The position numbers and the translations under genes are program-made. Below the pieces are notes generated by a model, which saw nothing but the letters and a program-made list of their open reading frames with translations, was not told where the DNA came from and did not search any database. This document shows positions 1 through 12,200 of a DNA stretch of 64,000 nucleotides, piece by piece (the stretch's first letter is position 1; every line of letters starts with the position of its first letter). The stretch is taken from the NCBI GenBank assembly GCA_963971575.1, contig OZ020622.1, forward strand, positions 9,090,279 to 9,154,278, written 5' to 3'. This DNA comes from Liopterus haemorrhoidalis. Taxonomy: Eukaryota > Arthropoda > Insecta > Coleoptera > Dytiscidae.

Positions 1-276
1 CATTAAAAAACATATCAAACAAAATATACAAAAGAAAACATTTCGCCGAAACAACATCTTTTAATACTGATGTTGGACCGTATTAAAAATCTTAAGCTAA
101 CCTTGCACTTATGAAATTGGTATAACCTCCATTATTATGTTTGTTCCAACAAAAGTTTAGAACTGTTCATAACTGAGTTTGAAAGAATGGTTCTCTGACC
201 AAAAATATAGAAGATAATCATGGCACCTATGGTACTTCAATATTTTAATACAGAACTTCTACCTACAAATACATTA

Positions 277-1019
277 CAGGTAACCCTCCTGCAACACGGT
301 TTCCAATAACACGGTTTCCAATAACACGGTTTCCAATAACACGGTTTCCAATAACACGGTTTCCAATAACACGGTTTCCAAAACACAGTTTCGCTCCAAC
401 ACGATTGAAAATTTGCGGCAACCCTCCTACAACGCTGCTGCTTACAGGTAAGTGTAAGTATATGACGTAAATTATATCTAATTAAATAACTAGATTTCTT
501 GTTTTTAATTATTAATTTACTTTTTTAAGGCACAATGAAATACAAAAGATAACAAATACGAATTGCTTTCACAAAGACCTAGATAATTAAACCAAAATTA
601 CAGACTTTTTAAATAGAGCGGAAAGCGCAAATGACGAAAAAGATTGAAGATAATATTATCATTCAATCGAAAAATCGTGTACATTTAGTTATATCGAGCA
701 ATGATGAAGAAGAAAATCGTTAAATCAAGATTTAATAATATTGAAAAAATATTTTTTTAATTTCGTTTTTAGTTTTATAATTTAGTTATTTTTATTTTAT
801 TTTTTTAGTTTATTTAGTATATTTTTAATGCTGTTCGACACATAAATATGATACTTTTTTTATTAATTTTTTATAATATGTATTCTGTTTTGAATTTTTT
901 CGGAACCTAACCCTCTTTTTGTACCTAGGTCTCCTAACCTCTAGGTCTCATATAACACGATTTCACATAACACGGCATTTCTATGGTACCTATTTATCGT
1001 ATTGCAAGAGGGTTGCCTG
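277..1019. mobile_element. pogo/Tigger-like non-autonomous DNA element
   Basis: The ends are imperfect inverted repeats: CAGGTAACCCTCCTGCAAcA on the left and the complement of TATTGCAAGAGGGTTGCCTG on the right. The element is flanked by TA on both sides (275-276 and 1020-1021). CAGG termini with a TA duplication suit pogo/Tigger elements of the Tc1-mariner superfamily. The interior has no intact transposase; a short run at about 610-650 is open but quickly hits stops. The left end holds a 15-bp tandem repeat. Family assignment is inferred from the ends only. Confidence 0.6.
291..388. repeat. 15-bp tandem repeat inside the pogo-like element
   Basis: The unit CACGGTTTCCAATAA repeats about six times nearly perfectly from 294, then decays (CACAGTTTC). 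The same words recur singly at the opposite end of the host element (about 957-975), so the array probably grew from a subterminal motif of the transposon. Confidence 0.85.
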
Positions 1020-1021
1020 TA

Positions 1022-3400
1022 TTTCGACATATAAAATAAGCAAACTTTCTGCCGAAGCAGAATTAATACGTTCTGAAACTGTATTTCAAACCAACGATGA
1101 AATTAATACCAGAGCCTTTTAAATAGTTTAAAAGACAACTTCTACCTACAAAATCTATTATCTGATTTTCACCATAAAAAATAAAGTGTACAAATCGAGA
1201 CACTGGTCCCGTATTATACGAAAAGTCGAAAGTTAAAATAAATTTTACGAACACGAACTAAAAATAGTACAACCCCAATAATCATCATCAGCCAATATTG
1301 AACCCTTAATTCATTTCCGATTTTAACTAATTAGGTCCACTGCTATCCTGCAGCATCATTGCTATTGCTGAACATATTACTGAGAATAGACTTTGGCTTG
1401 TCATGTAAAAGCAATCATCGATTGAAGAAACACATACTAAGATCTGGAACTATCAAGTTCCCAGATGATCCAACTATGAAAGACGGTTATGTATACCAAA
1501 AATGCCAATTCCGTTTTTGCCAATTTAGCAAAACAATTGAAATTGCATAATTCCCAGTAGCGATGACAGAAAAACAAACAAAAATAATGAAGAACTCTCT
1601 TTACAACGTCTAGAATTTAACGATATCCTGTAGCAAGGGGTTTCATATTTTCAAAACCACACATTAAATGAAGTACATAGCTTTTAAAACCCTGCTAAAC
1701 AGACAAATTAAAAATGATAATTGAGTGCAACGTTGTCAATTATATAATTTTTTGAAAATGTTCTCACATTAAATCAAAAACTGAAACATTTGATCTGAAG
1801 AAACAAATTGTAAAAAAGAAACCAGAAGAAAAAAGAGCAGCGAAGTTATGTCAATATTAAAAAATATTTTAATTGTCCTTTAGATATGTGCGCAGTAAAA
1901 CCAGAGCACTGTAGTTTTAAAACAAAAAGACATCTCAAAATGGCAAACGCCAAGTAAAATACATTATATAAATATAATTTCCCAACGCCTAAAAACGCAA
2001 TGGGTCCAGAAATTGTTTGTTACAATAGGCGGAAGCTTGGTAGTTACCAGACTTTTTAAACAAATTCAATGTCAAGCCAATTGACTTAAAATTTCCGCAC
2101 GCTCTAAACTGGCGAAAATAAGACCTGCTTTGGCACCACTCTTCAAAAAAAACAATGAAATTGGTACCTAAAGCTTAAATAGTTAATTACAGATTTGAGT
2201 TCTACCTTTAAATCCATCAGCAGTTTTTTACTATAAATGTGTTTGGTAGTGTAAAAGGAACAACTACCACAAATCATCACAAAATATAATAGATCACAAT
2301 TAAAACAAAGTGCAAGACGAGCATAAAACATTTAAACAGCTGCCATTGGCAATCAAGGAGTTGACATTCAAAAGAACCTCAAAAAAGTAGTCTAACACAT
2401 TATGATAAACATACTGAGAAAGCTGAGCACTTCAGTACTGTTTACACAAAGGCGGCAGAAGAAAAACTCTCAGTGGACCAACAAAGAACAGCTCAGGATA
2501 TATCATAACTCTGAGAGTTCTTTTCCGGATCAGGGGGTCAATCAGAATATCACGATGCTGACTGCTCTTTTCCTGATCGGGTGGGTCAACCTGGGACAAA
2601 TTCTTCACTAATAACATGAAAATGCATGAATTAAGGGAAGGCTATTAGAGAAGTACAACATAGATACGTTAATCTGGCACAGCATCAGAATCTAATGTGG
2701 TCACAATACTCTGAATTATTGGGTACTCCCTCCTGGCAACCTGCCAACTGCTAAAAAGTTAGTTAAAATTTTTGGCGCACAGCAATAAAGGCTATTTGCG
2801 CCCAACTGATAAAAAGGGAAGAGGGCCAAGGCATGATCTCAAAGACAGACTTAAGTTTTGGGGAAGATGAAGTTTTACTCCTTTTGTATGTGGTTTAATT
2901 CTACCGAGAATTGACAGACTTCTTATCCCACATGAAATTTTCTTCCTAGTGCATGTCTTGATTGAAAATATACGTGCAATAGACTACACAGCTGTTAAAG
3001 TATTCTCACATAGTACTCTGCAGTTTTCCAGACACCAGAGGCCCCTTCAACCACTCGCAGAAAGCACGCTGTTAATTCTGGCATGGTTCTCCCATTTTTT
3101 AATATCTTGAACCTAATGTATGTCAGGAAAGTCTCTTATTGTAGAGACAAAACCTGGCAAAAGTGAAATCTAATAATGCCACCCTTAAAAAAGCAAGAGA
3201 AGACTTTGATGGGCTCATCTAAATGTTAGTTAAGCATTAATGAGTTAAACATCAGGTTCTTCAAATAATTTAATACAAATTATAGTTATACCCACAAATT
3301 AATTTTCATTTCAACGAATTAGTTAAAAAACATTAACACACAACACTTGTGGTTACTATAACCTTAGATGAACGTCATAAAATTAAACAAAGCTTACAAA
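1022..3400. other. No gene recognised; AT-rich unique-looking DNA
   Basis: Only short open frames without recognisable domains or codon structure are present. The one notable item is a single decayed copy of the 23-bp minisatellite unit and its flank at about 2757-2806. Confidence 0.5.
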
Positions 3401-3654
3401 AGATAATTCTACCGAAGTAGAATTAATAGGGCCAGTTTTGAGACCAGTTTAAACTAGAGATTAATTTGGTTTCTAGGCCCTTCAAATAGTTAAACACCAA
3501 TAAATTCTACCTACAGATTCATTTTCAAATATTACGACACAAGAAAAGACTAAGTTCACAAAAGATATCAAAGCAAAATTAGTAGCCTTTTTTGATATCA
3601 CAGTTCAAACTAATGATTTTTTATTTGGTTTCTAGATCCTTGAAATAGCTTAAA

Positions 3655-3682
3655 ACAGATCAACCTCTGTAGGTTGATCTGT
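3655..3682. repeat. Short perfect hairpin
   Basis: The 12-base arms ACAGATCAACCT and AGGTTGATCTGT are separated by CTGT. It lies inside one unit of the decayed repeat field; no function is evident. Confidence 0.8.
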
Positions 3683-4199
3683 ACTTAACAAACATCAGAA
3701 TTCAACAGACAGAATTGTATAGCATTTACAAAAGAAAATATTCTGCCGCATCAGAATATGGCATTTTGACACCTCATTTCAAACTAAGGATGAAATGATG
3801 CCTTGGTTCTTTAAATATACTAATAGTATTCAGAGTTCTAGCTAGAGACATTTTCAATATTACGGCACGAGAAAAAAGTACTAAGTTTACAAAAGAAAAC
3901 ATTCTGCTGAAACCGAATTATTAGAACGTTTTATACTGAGTTTAAAAACAATAAAATTGTTTACCAAGTCCTTTAACTCTTTCAGTCTAAACGATCACAT
4001 TTATGTAAACTCCTTACATATATCAAAAACTAGTAGAACTAAATTATTCAGAAACGTAATAGTCCAAAAATGCGAGATCATAAGAGAAAATAATACGAAG
4101 TTTACAAAGGAAAACATTCTGCCGAAACAGAATTATTAGAACGTTTTATACTGTAATAAAATACCGTTTTCGGGAAATCCAGGATGTCAAAAAAAATTT

Positions 4200-4330
4200 G
4201 AAACAGTATTGGACTCATTTTTGTTATTTTTTGATAACGATATTATGCAGCACATAGTGAACAAAATAAACAGATATGCTGAGCAATATTTGCAAAATTG
4301 CAAAATATAAGAAAGGAGTCAACGTAATGG
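4200..4330 (+). pseudogene. piggyBac transposase fragment
   Basis: A plus-strand frame from about 4203 reads a piggyBac-type segment containing DIMQHIVNKINRYAEQY, then a stop, then a continuing frame ending in IAKW. The NRYAEQ word preceded by a hydrophobic FFD stretch is typical of the start of the piggyBac DDE domain. No TTAA-flanked terminal repeats were found around it and the frame is broken, so this is an isolated relic. Confidence 0.55.
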
Positions 4331-5870
4331 TGTCCGGATTGCGAAGTGGGGCTATGTTTTGAACCCTGCTTCAAAATTTTCCATACAGAAATTAATTTTT
4401 AATGTATTATTGTGGGTTTTTGTATTTTCAATTTAAATTCACAACTAAAAATAGCTTTTTTAGCAATAGCTTTTCCATTTTTAATTCGCCGCTTTAGGGG
4501 TTAATGTAAAAATACTGTTTTTTCTCCAGTCCAGGGGCACGTAGCCCGTTTGTCCCCCTCTACAGACAACCCTGCCGGTGAATTAAGTTTCCAGAACTTA
4601 TAAAAACATTAAAAATTCCTAATTTAACTTAACAATTTGTAAATTACTCAAGTATATTAAAATACGCTTATGAAATTCAAATGCTTTACGAAAACAGAAT
4701 AAAGGCCAGTTGTGATACCACAGTTCAACCCAGTGATTAATTTGGTGTCTTGGCATCTTAACCCTTCAAATTATTTTAAAAGCAGATCTGAATTCTACCT
4801 ACAAATTCGAAAATTTATCAGGTATTACGACACTAGAAAATACAGTATATAAAATTAGACAAAAACAAATCGATTAAAAAATGGATACTTCCATCTGCCA
4901 AACATCAATATAATGTAAAGGGACACTAATCACTTTTATAGTGGATGTGTCTTAAATTGTTAAATAATAAAAAAAACATATAATATAAAATACAATATAC
5001 TGGTGAATTTGCCGTTTAGATTCTTTAAACAAATACTTAGTTTGATAATTTGTTTTTGCCAATTATAATCCAAATAAAATTAATCTTGCGAAATGGAAAC
5101 ATTTTGCGTAACCAAAATTATCCAACCAAATTATCGATACCATAGTATAAACAAGTTGGTAACTTGTTACACAAAATCATTATTTGAAATAAAGGATACC
5201 TCAAGAGGCAAAAAAATGAAGACAGTTGAAATATTAGATATTTTACTGAAGCAGAAAACTTTGTACTATAACTTACACATTGGTGTTTAAAGCCTTCAAA
5301 CATTTCTCTTTAACATTCCGCAACATGGCATACAGAAATAACATTAGACTTTGTTTAAAAAAAATTAGTCCACTGAAGCAATCTTTTGGATCAACTTAAG
5401 ATATCAGAAGGTCCTCTGAAATTGACCTTTAGGGCTTTAAATAATTCTCCATGAGATATCAGAGTTCATAATTTCTTAATTAATACTATCCAAGAAATTA
5501 TGCTTACAAAATGGAAAGATTCTGCGTAAGCACAATTATTTATCCACTTTGGATACCACTGTACAAACAGACGATGAACCAGGTGTAAAAATTGAACAAT
5601 TCACAATTATTCCACACTTCTGTGTAAACAATATAACTAATCAAAAAATCAAATATTTTGCTACAGAAGGAAAATTTATGCATCATTTTAGATACAATAG
5701 GGCCCTCAAATATTTCTCGCTCATGAGTTCATAAGTTCCGAATTAATACTTCGAAAGTTCCGGATTAAAACTTCGAGAGTTCAGAGTTAATACTTCGAAA
5801 TTTCCGAATATATACTTCGAAATTTCCGAATATATACTTCGACAATTCCGAATTAGTTAAAATTTCTGAC

Positions 5871-6445
5871 GCGCATCAACAAAGGCTATTGGCGCGCATC
5901 AACAAAGGCTATTGGCGCGCATCAACAAAGGCTATTGGCGCGCATCAACAAAGGCTATTGGCGCGCATCAACAAAGGCTATTGGCGCGCATCAACAAAGG
6001 CTATTGGCGCGCATCAACAAAGGCTATTGGCGCGCATCAACAAAGGCTATTGGCGCGCATCAACAAAGGCTATTGGCGCGCATCAACAAAGGCTATTGGC
6101 GCGCATCAACAAAGGCTATTGGCGCGCATCAACAAAGGCTATTGGCGCGCATCAACAAAGGCTATTGGCGCGCATCAACAAAGGCTATTGGCGCGCATCA
6201 ACAAAGGCTATTGGCGCGCATCAACAAAGGCTATTGGCGCGCATCAACAAAGGCTATTGGCGCGCATCAACAAAGGCTATTGGCGCGCATCAACAAAGGC
6301 TATTGGCGCGCATCAACAAAGGCTATTGGCGCGCATCAACAAAGGCTATTGGCGCGCATCAACAAAGGCTATTGGCGCGCATCAACAAAGGCTATTGGCG
6401 CGCATCAACAAAGGCTATTGGCGCGCATCAACAAAGGCTATTGGC
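5871..6445. repeat. Perfect 25-copy minisatellite, 23-bp unit
   Basis: Twenty-five head-to-tail copies of a 23-bp unit (begins GCGCATCAACAAAGG, ends CTATTGGC) fill 575 bp with no base difference visible between copies. Because 23 is not a multiple of three, three units make a 23-residue peptide period, and all three plus-strand frames stay open across the array, giving long artefactual ORFs. The array is far more GC-rich than its surroundings. A single diverged relative of the unit plus its left flank lies at about 2757-2806. It is unlikely to be coding. Confidence 0.95.
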
Positions 6446-6943
6446 GCCTAACGCAGCCCATCTAAATGACAGTTCCAAATGAATACTTCGATGAAGCAAG
6501 AAATTATACTTATAAAATGGAAATATTGTGCTGTGCCTAGAAAGACTTCTTATACAGTTTTGCAAATAACTGTACAAACTAGTTATAAATTTCGTATACA
6601 GGGAAACAATTCACCATCATCCCAAATTTTAGAATAACGGATCACAGCGCAAGAATATAAAATTAAACTTGATAGAAAAATTATATATACTGCTGAAGAA
6701 AATTTTTTGCACCATCTTATGATACAAACTGTGTCCTGATCCTGTAAATTTCTAGGGTCTACAAACATTTCACTTGTATTTAAAATTTCTTGACGTAAGA
6801 AAAAGAAGAAAACTTTTGGGCCATATTGGATACTATAAGGCTGTCTGAAAGTAGCCCCTAGTGCCCTAAAATAATTTTCTTTTATGATGAAACAGATGTT
6901 TTGAATTACATTTATGAAATTGAAATATTTTGCATATAGTTTT

Positions 6944-6973
6944 GTAGTACAAACTCACTAGAGTTTGTACTAC
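6944..6973. repeat. Short perfect hairpin
   Basis: Arms GTAGTACAAACTC and GAGTTTGTACTAC (13 bases each) flank the loop ACTA. It lies within the decayed repeat field. Confidence 0.85.
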
Positions 6974-7396
6974 TCAAACCAACTTCGTACAATGAAAACA
7001 CTTCACCATTATTCCAAAACGTTACGAATACCACAAACACAAGAAAATAAAATTAAACTTGTCAGAAAAATAAAATATTCTGCTGAAGCAACTCATTTTT
7101 TGACCATCTATAATACCATTAGCTCCTCTAGTGCTACAGGTTCAATTGTGAACTCACCTTTGTTTATATTTTCTGAACGGACAACACGACGCAAGAAAAT
7201 AGACTTTGCTAAAATTAATTACAATACTGAATCAGAAAACTTTTATGCCATCTTAAAGACCGTCTGAAATCAGTCCTTAGGAAAGTAGTCCTCAAATAAT
7301 ACTTCATCAAAAGGTATCCCAGTTCATAATTTCATACGCAAGACTGAAATAATGCTTATAAAATGGAAACATTTTGTGAAAGCAGTATTTTTAATC

Positions 7397-7643
7397 ATTA
7401 TTATTATATTATTTATTTTACATCGGCCTTTATTTCTGCAACGAGGCTAATCGCCGATGCCAGGGGGCGAGCTGCTACACCTGGATGAAGGGTGAATGAT
7501 TGTGAAAATGAGAGTAATGTAAACATATTATTCTCGCCCGAATAATATCACCAACGAAGCAGGCTCGAACCACTGACCGGACAGTAGTACTGAGTTTCCA
7601 CCAGTACAAACCGCACGACTAAATGCGCTCGGCTACCACGTTG
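7397..7643 (-). mobile_element. tRNA-derived SINE (tRNA-Ser-like head)
   Basis: Read on the minus strand from 7643, the element starts with a tRNA-like head: an A-box region GTAGCCGAGCGC and a B box GGTTCGAGCCT. A body and an AT-rich tail (TAAAATAAATAATATAATAA) follow. The head resembles tRNA-Ser but the cloverleaf is decayed, so it is not counted as a tRNA gene. It is flanked by an exact 15-bp target duplication, GCAGTATTTTTAATC, at 7382-7396 and 7644-7658, the hallmark of LINE-driven retroposition. The two box sequences would form an internal RNA polymerase III promoter. Confidence 0.88.
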
Positions 7644-7955
7644 GCAGTATTTTTAATCCAATTATAACACCTCGATACTAATGATGAGCCAGGTTTAAAA
7701 GACAAACAATGGAAAATTATTCCTCATTTATAAATAACAGATAACATGATGCAAGAAAATAAAATCGGATGTTAATTAAAAATTTATTATCTGCTAAAGC
7801 AAAAGATGTTTGGGTCATCTTTTATACCACAAGAAAATTGTATCTACGGACATGGTATCTCCGACCATCTGGAATCTTCCTTGATATCTTAATTAACAAC
7901 TTAAGAAAATGAAATTATGCTTCTGCGTAAGCAGATTACAATCCACAATTACCAA

Positions 7956-8341
7956 CAGGGCCGGCGGAAGCCTGCATGCGGGCGCCACTGCGAAGGGGGC
8001 GCTGACGTGAGACTCAAAAGGGCACCAAATGAATGTAAAAGTAATTTATTGAAATGTAATTTTAAAAGTGAGGACCTGTTTTTTATGTCTTCACTTGATA
8101 TTTAGAAGTGAGAACTTTTTTTTAGGTCTTCATTTGAAATTCAGAAGTGAGGACCTTTCTCTTTTTAGGTCTACACTTGAAACTTAAAAGTAAGGACCCT
8201 TTTTTTAGGTATTCACTTGAAATTTTGTTTTGCATTTGAAGTTCTTACCCAGAGCTCGAAAAAAAGGTAGTTACGCCCTGCCTAGGGGCGCTCAATTAAA
8301 TCTCTTGCCTACGGGCGCCGAAGACCTTCGCGCCGGCCCTG
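7956..8341. mobile_element. hAT MITE, CAGGGCCGGC family, copy 1
   Basis: The terminal inverted repeats are CAGGGCCGGCG at the left and its complement CGCCGGCCCTG at the right. The flanks ATTACCAA (7948-7955) and GTTACCAT (8342-8349) match at six of eight positions, an aged 8-bp hAT duplication. The interior carries decayed tandem copies of a 38-40 bp unit built on AAGTGAGGACCTTTTTT, also found in other MITE families in this window. There is no transposase. Confidence 0.75.
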
Positions 8342-9259
8342 GTTACCATCACAATACAAACTATAATTGTTTTAAATAGCAAATATTATTCAACATTATT
8401 CAACATTATTCAAAAATTTTGAGTAAATGTGGAAATTACGACGCAAGAAAAAGACAAAATTTAAATATATTCTATTGAAATGTAAAAAAGCTTTAGGCTA
8501 CCTTTAATACCATACGGTTCTCATACCATATCTTGCCCCTGCATTGCTCTTAGTTCATAATTTCAAAATAATAACTACGGACCAATAAAAATTATGCTTA
8601 CAAAATGGAAACATTTTGTGCAAACAAAATGGAAACATTTTGTGCAAGTAGAATTATTTATAGAGTTTTTGACACCATAGTGGAAACTAGTGATGAACTT
8701 TGGATATAGAGCAAACAATTCAGCTTATTTCAAATTTGAGAACATGGCCGACATAACGAATGGGCGACCAGAGTAATCTCCCAGGGCCCAGCAAAACACA
8801 AAATGGTTAATGAACCGTAGTCAGCGCTCGCACGGAACGTAAAATGAAGTAGTCAATAAAGACCAAAATAATAATATAAGACTTCGTTGAAATTACTCTG
8901 AAGTAGTCAATAAAGACCAATATAATAATATAAGACTTCGTTGAAATTACTCTGAAGCAGGAAACTTATGAACCGTTATTAAATAACACAAGATTAAGTG
9001 AAATTGATCCCTGGGTCCTGAAATAAGTGAACTTGATCCCTGGGTCCTCGAATAATTGAAATCGAGCCCTCAAATATTTTCCTATTCTAAGAAAATTACT
9101 AATTTCTGAAATAATATGACAATACCACAAAATAAAACGAATAATAAAATAGATACGTATTTTTCCAAAGCAGAAATTTTGATACCGTTGTTTAAACAAT
9201 CAGTTTGATACCTAGTCCCTTCAAATAATTCTATATAAAATTCTATTTAAAATTTCGTT

Positions 9260-12200
9260 AAGTACGAAACATAAAAACACAACAATGGCTTGATATTTAA
9301 TTTGCAGAATTATTTATACTCTGAATGGTGCAAAATATTAATCAGGCACGGCCCTTGGGTGAAGGCAAACTAGGACCCGACCTGAGGTGATTAAAGACGG
9401 CAAAAAAATTGCCAAAGTGTGCCTTAAATCACACTTTTAAAAGGCCTAAATTTTAATGTATCAGGCCTCACAATATTACGGGTCGGCCCTGAAGTTAAAC
9501 AAACCATTATATATATATGGTTAGGAACCAATTTTAAACTTCTACAGTCAAAGGATGTAAAGAATTAGGCTGAAAAAATACTGGTTTGGGATTCGATATT
9601 AGAAAACTTTCAAAATTTGTAAAAGCAGACACTTGTGCTCTGGTTGACGTTTGTTAGCCAAACCGAAATATTTCTGTAGTTTGATATCAATCCAGGAGTT
9701 ATTTAATGTTTTATATCCAATGAGATAAAAGAAATGCGTTCAAAAAACTGATTTAAGTTCCCAGTTAATCCCTAAAACCAGAAGACCTTTCCTTTTAAGT
9801 AAAATAGATTCGTAAAACCTTGGGGAAAAGATTAACCCCGACGTATTAATAGAACACGATGAAATTACTTCTGAATTAATATTACAACCCAATACGAAAA
9901 GGCTCATAAGATGGAAAAAGTATTCTGCCGAATCATAAATTATGTCCATTTTAGTCACCACTGTTTAAACGATCAATTTGATAACTAGTTCCTTCAAATA
10001 ATTCAGTATAATATCTTAATTATATTTAAAATTTCTTAAAGAAAGAAATGTGAATAGCAAATATTGAGTAGTTATTCAATTTACAAAAGTATTTATGCTC
10101 TGGTTGATGCAAAATATTAACCAGGTACGGTCCATGGGTAAGGACAAACCAAACTAAGGCTAGGCCTTAACTTATGAAGACCACAAAAAAAATGCCAAGA
10201 TGCGTCTTAAAGCATCGGATAGTCAGTAAAATATCTTAATTCTATTTAAAATTTCGTTAAATACGAAATAACAAAAGACAATAATGACTTGCTATTTAAT
10301 TTGCAGAAGTTTTATGCCCTGGTTGGTGCAAAACGTTGACCAAGCACGGCCCTTGAGTGAAGACAAACTAGGGCTAGGCCTTAACTTATGAAAACTACAA
10401 AAAAATTCCAATATGTGTGTTAACGCATCGAACAGTCAGTAAAATATCTTAATTCTATTTAAAATTTCGTTAAATACGAAATATTAAGACAATAATGAAT
10501 TGCTATTTAATTTGCAGAAGTTTTATGCCCTGGTTGATGAAAAATGTTAACCAGGCACGGCCCTTGTGTGAGCAAACTAGAGCCAGGCCTCAAGTTAGGA
10601 AGACCGCAAAATAAATGCCAAAGTGTACCTTAAATCATGGAATATTTTTGAAGGGCCTCAATTTTAATATATTACCTCAGGCCTCACAACATCACGAGCC
10701 GGCCCTGAAGTTAAACCTATGGTTAGGCACCGATATAGAATCTCAGTTAAAAGATGAAAAGAATTAAGCCGAAAAAATTAATGGTTTGAGATTCCATATA
10801 AGAAAACTTTGAAAGTTTGTAAAAGTACACAATTCTGCTCCGGTTCAGTGTTTCTCAACAGGTGGTCCGCGAGTCAGTTATTGATGGTCCGCGCACACAA
10901 AATTCCATCAGTATTAATAATGGGCCTTTACGAAAAAAAGTTTTTCTTGTTAGTGGTTCGCGGTTAGTGTGGAATTCTGAAACTGGTCCGCAACCGTCGA
11001 TATTTTGAGAAACACTGCTCTAGTTAACACATGTTAACCAAACAGTAAAATTTGTGTGGTCTCGTACCAATCCAAGAGTTTATTAAAGCTTCTAAATCCA
11101 ATAATAAAACAGAAATGCGTCCCAAAACAAAAACGGTTTAGGTTTCCAATTAATATCTAAAACCAGAAGACCTGTATTTCTTTTTAGGTAAAATAGATTC
11201 GTAAAATCTTGGGGAAAAATACAACCCCTACGTATTAGAATACAATGAAATATTACTAACTTTTGAATTAATATTATGACTCGAAACGAAAAGGCTCATA
11301 AAATGGAAAAAGTATTCTGCTGAAGCAAAAATTATGTCCATTTTAGTCACCACTTCTTGAACGATCAATTTGATAATTAGTTCCTTCAAATAAATCAATA
11401 TAATATCTGGATTCAATTTAAAATTTCGTTAAGTACGAAATATTAAAAGATAATTGATATTTAAGTTGCAGAAGTTTTGTGCTCTGGTTGATAAAAAATA
11501 TTAACCAGGCACGGTCCTTAAATGAGGAGAAACTAGTGCCAGGTCTGAAGTTTTCAAGACCGCAAAAAAATGCGAAAGTGTGCCTTAAATCATCAGATAC
11601 TTTTGTAGGGCCTCAATTTTAATGTATTGCCTCGGGCCTCGCAATATTACGAGCCGGTCCTGAAGTTAAACCATAATACATCTATGGTTAAGCACCAATA
11701 TAAAAGCTTAGATGATGAAAAGAATTAAGCCGGAAAAAATAATGGTTTGGAATTTCATATTACAAAATTTGTAAAAGTAAAAAATTGTGCTCTGGTTGAC
11801 ACATGTTAACCGAACAGTAAAATTTGTGTGGTTTGGCACCAATCCAGGAGTTAGTAAAGCTTTCATATACAATAATGAAACAGAAATGCGTCTCAAAAGA
11901 AAATGGTTTGTTTCCAATTAATCCCTAAAACCAGAAGACCTGTATTTTATTTTAGGTAAAATAGGTTCGTAAAACCTTGGGGGAAAATTTAACCCCTATA
12001 AAAACACAATGAAATAATACCAACTTTTGAATTAATATGACGACCCAACACGAAAAGGCTCATAAAATGGAAAAAGTACTCTGCTGAAGCAAAAATTATG
12101 TCCATTTTAGTCACCACTTCTTGGACGATCAATTTAATAAGCAGTTACTTCAAATAATTCAGTATATCTGGATTCTATTTAAAATTTTGTTTAGTAAGAA

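Noticed and set aside
5871..6445. CRISPR-like array
   Set aside because: Contiguous identical units without spacers in a eukaryotic, TE-rich setting; a minisatellite fits.
5889..6482. Long open frames (176-197 codons) with a 23-residue repeat peptide
   Set aside because: They are a by-product of a 23-bp perfect minisatellite; all three frames are equally open, and no start context or splice signal supports a protein.
7560..7643. tRNA-Ser gene on the minus strand
   Set aside because: Pol III boxes exist, but the cloverleaf is decayed and the sequence has a SINE body, tail and target duplication.
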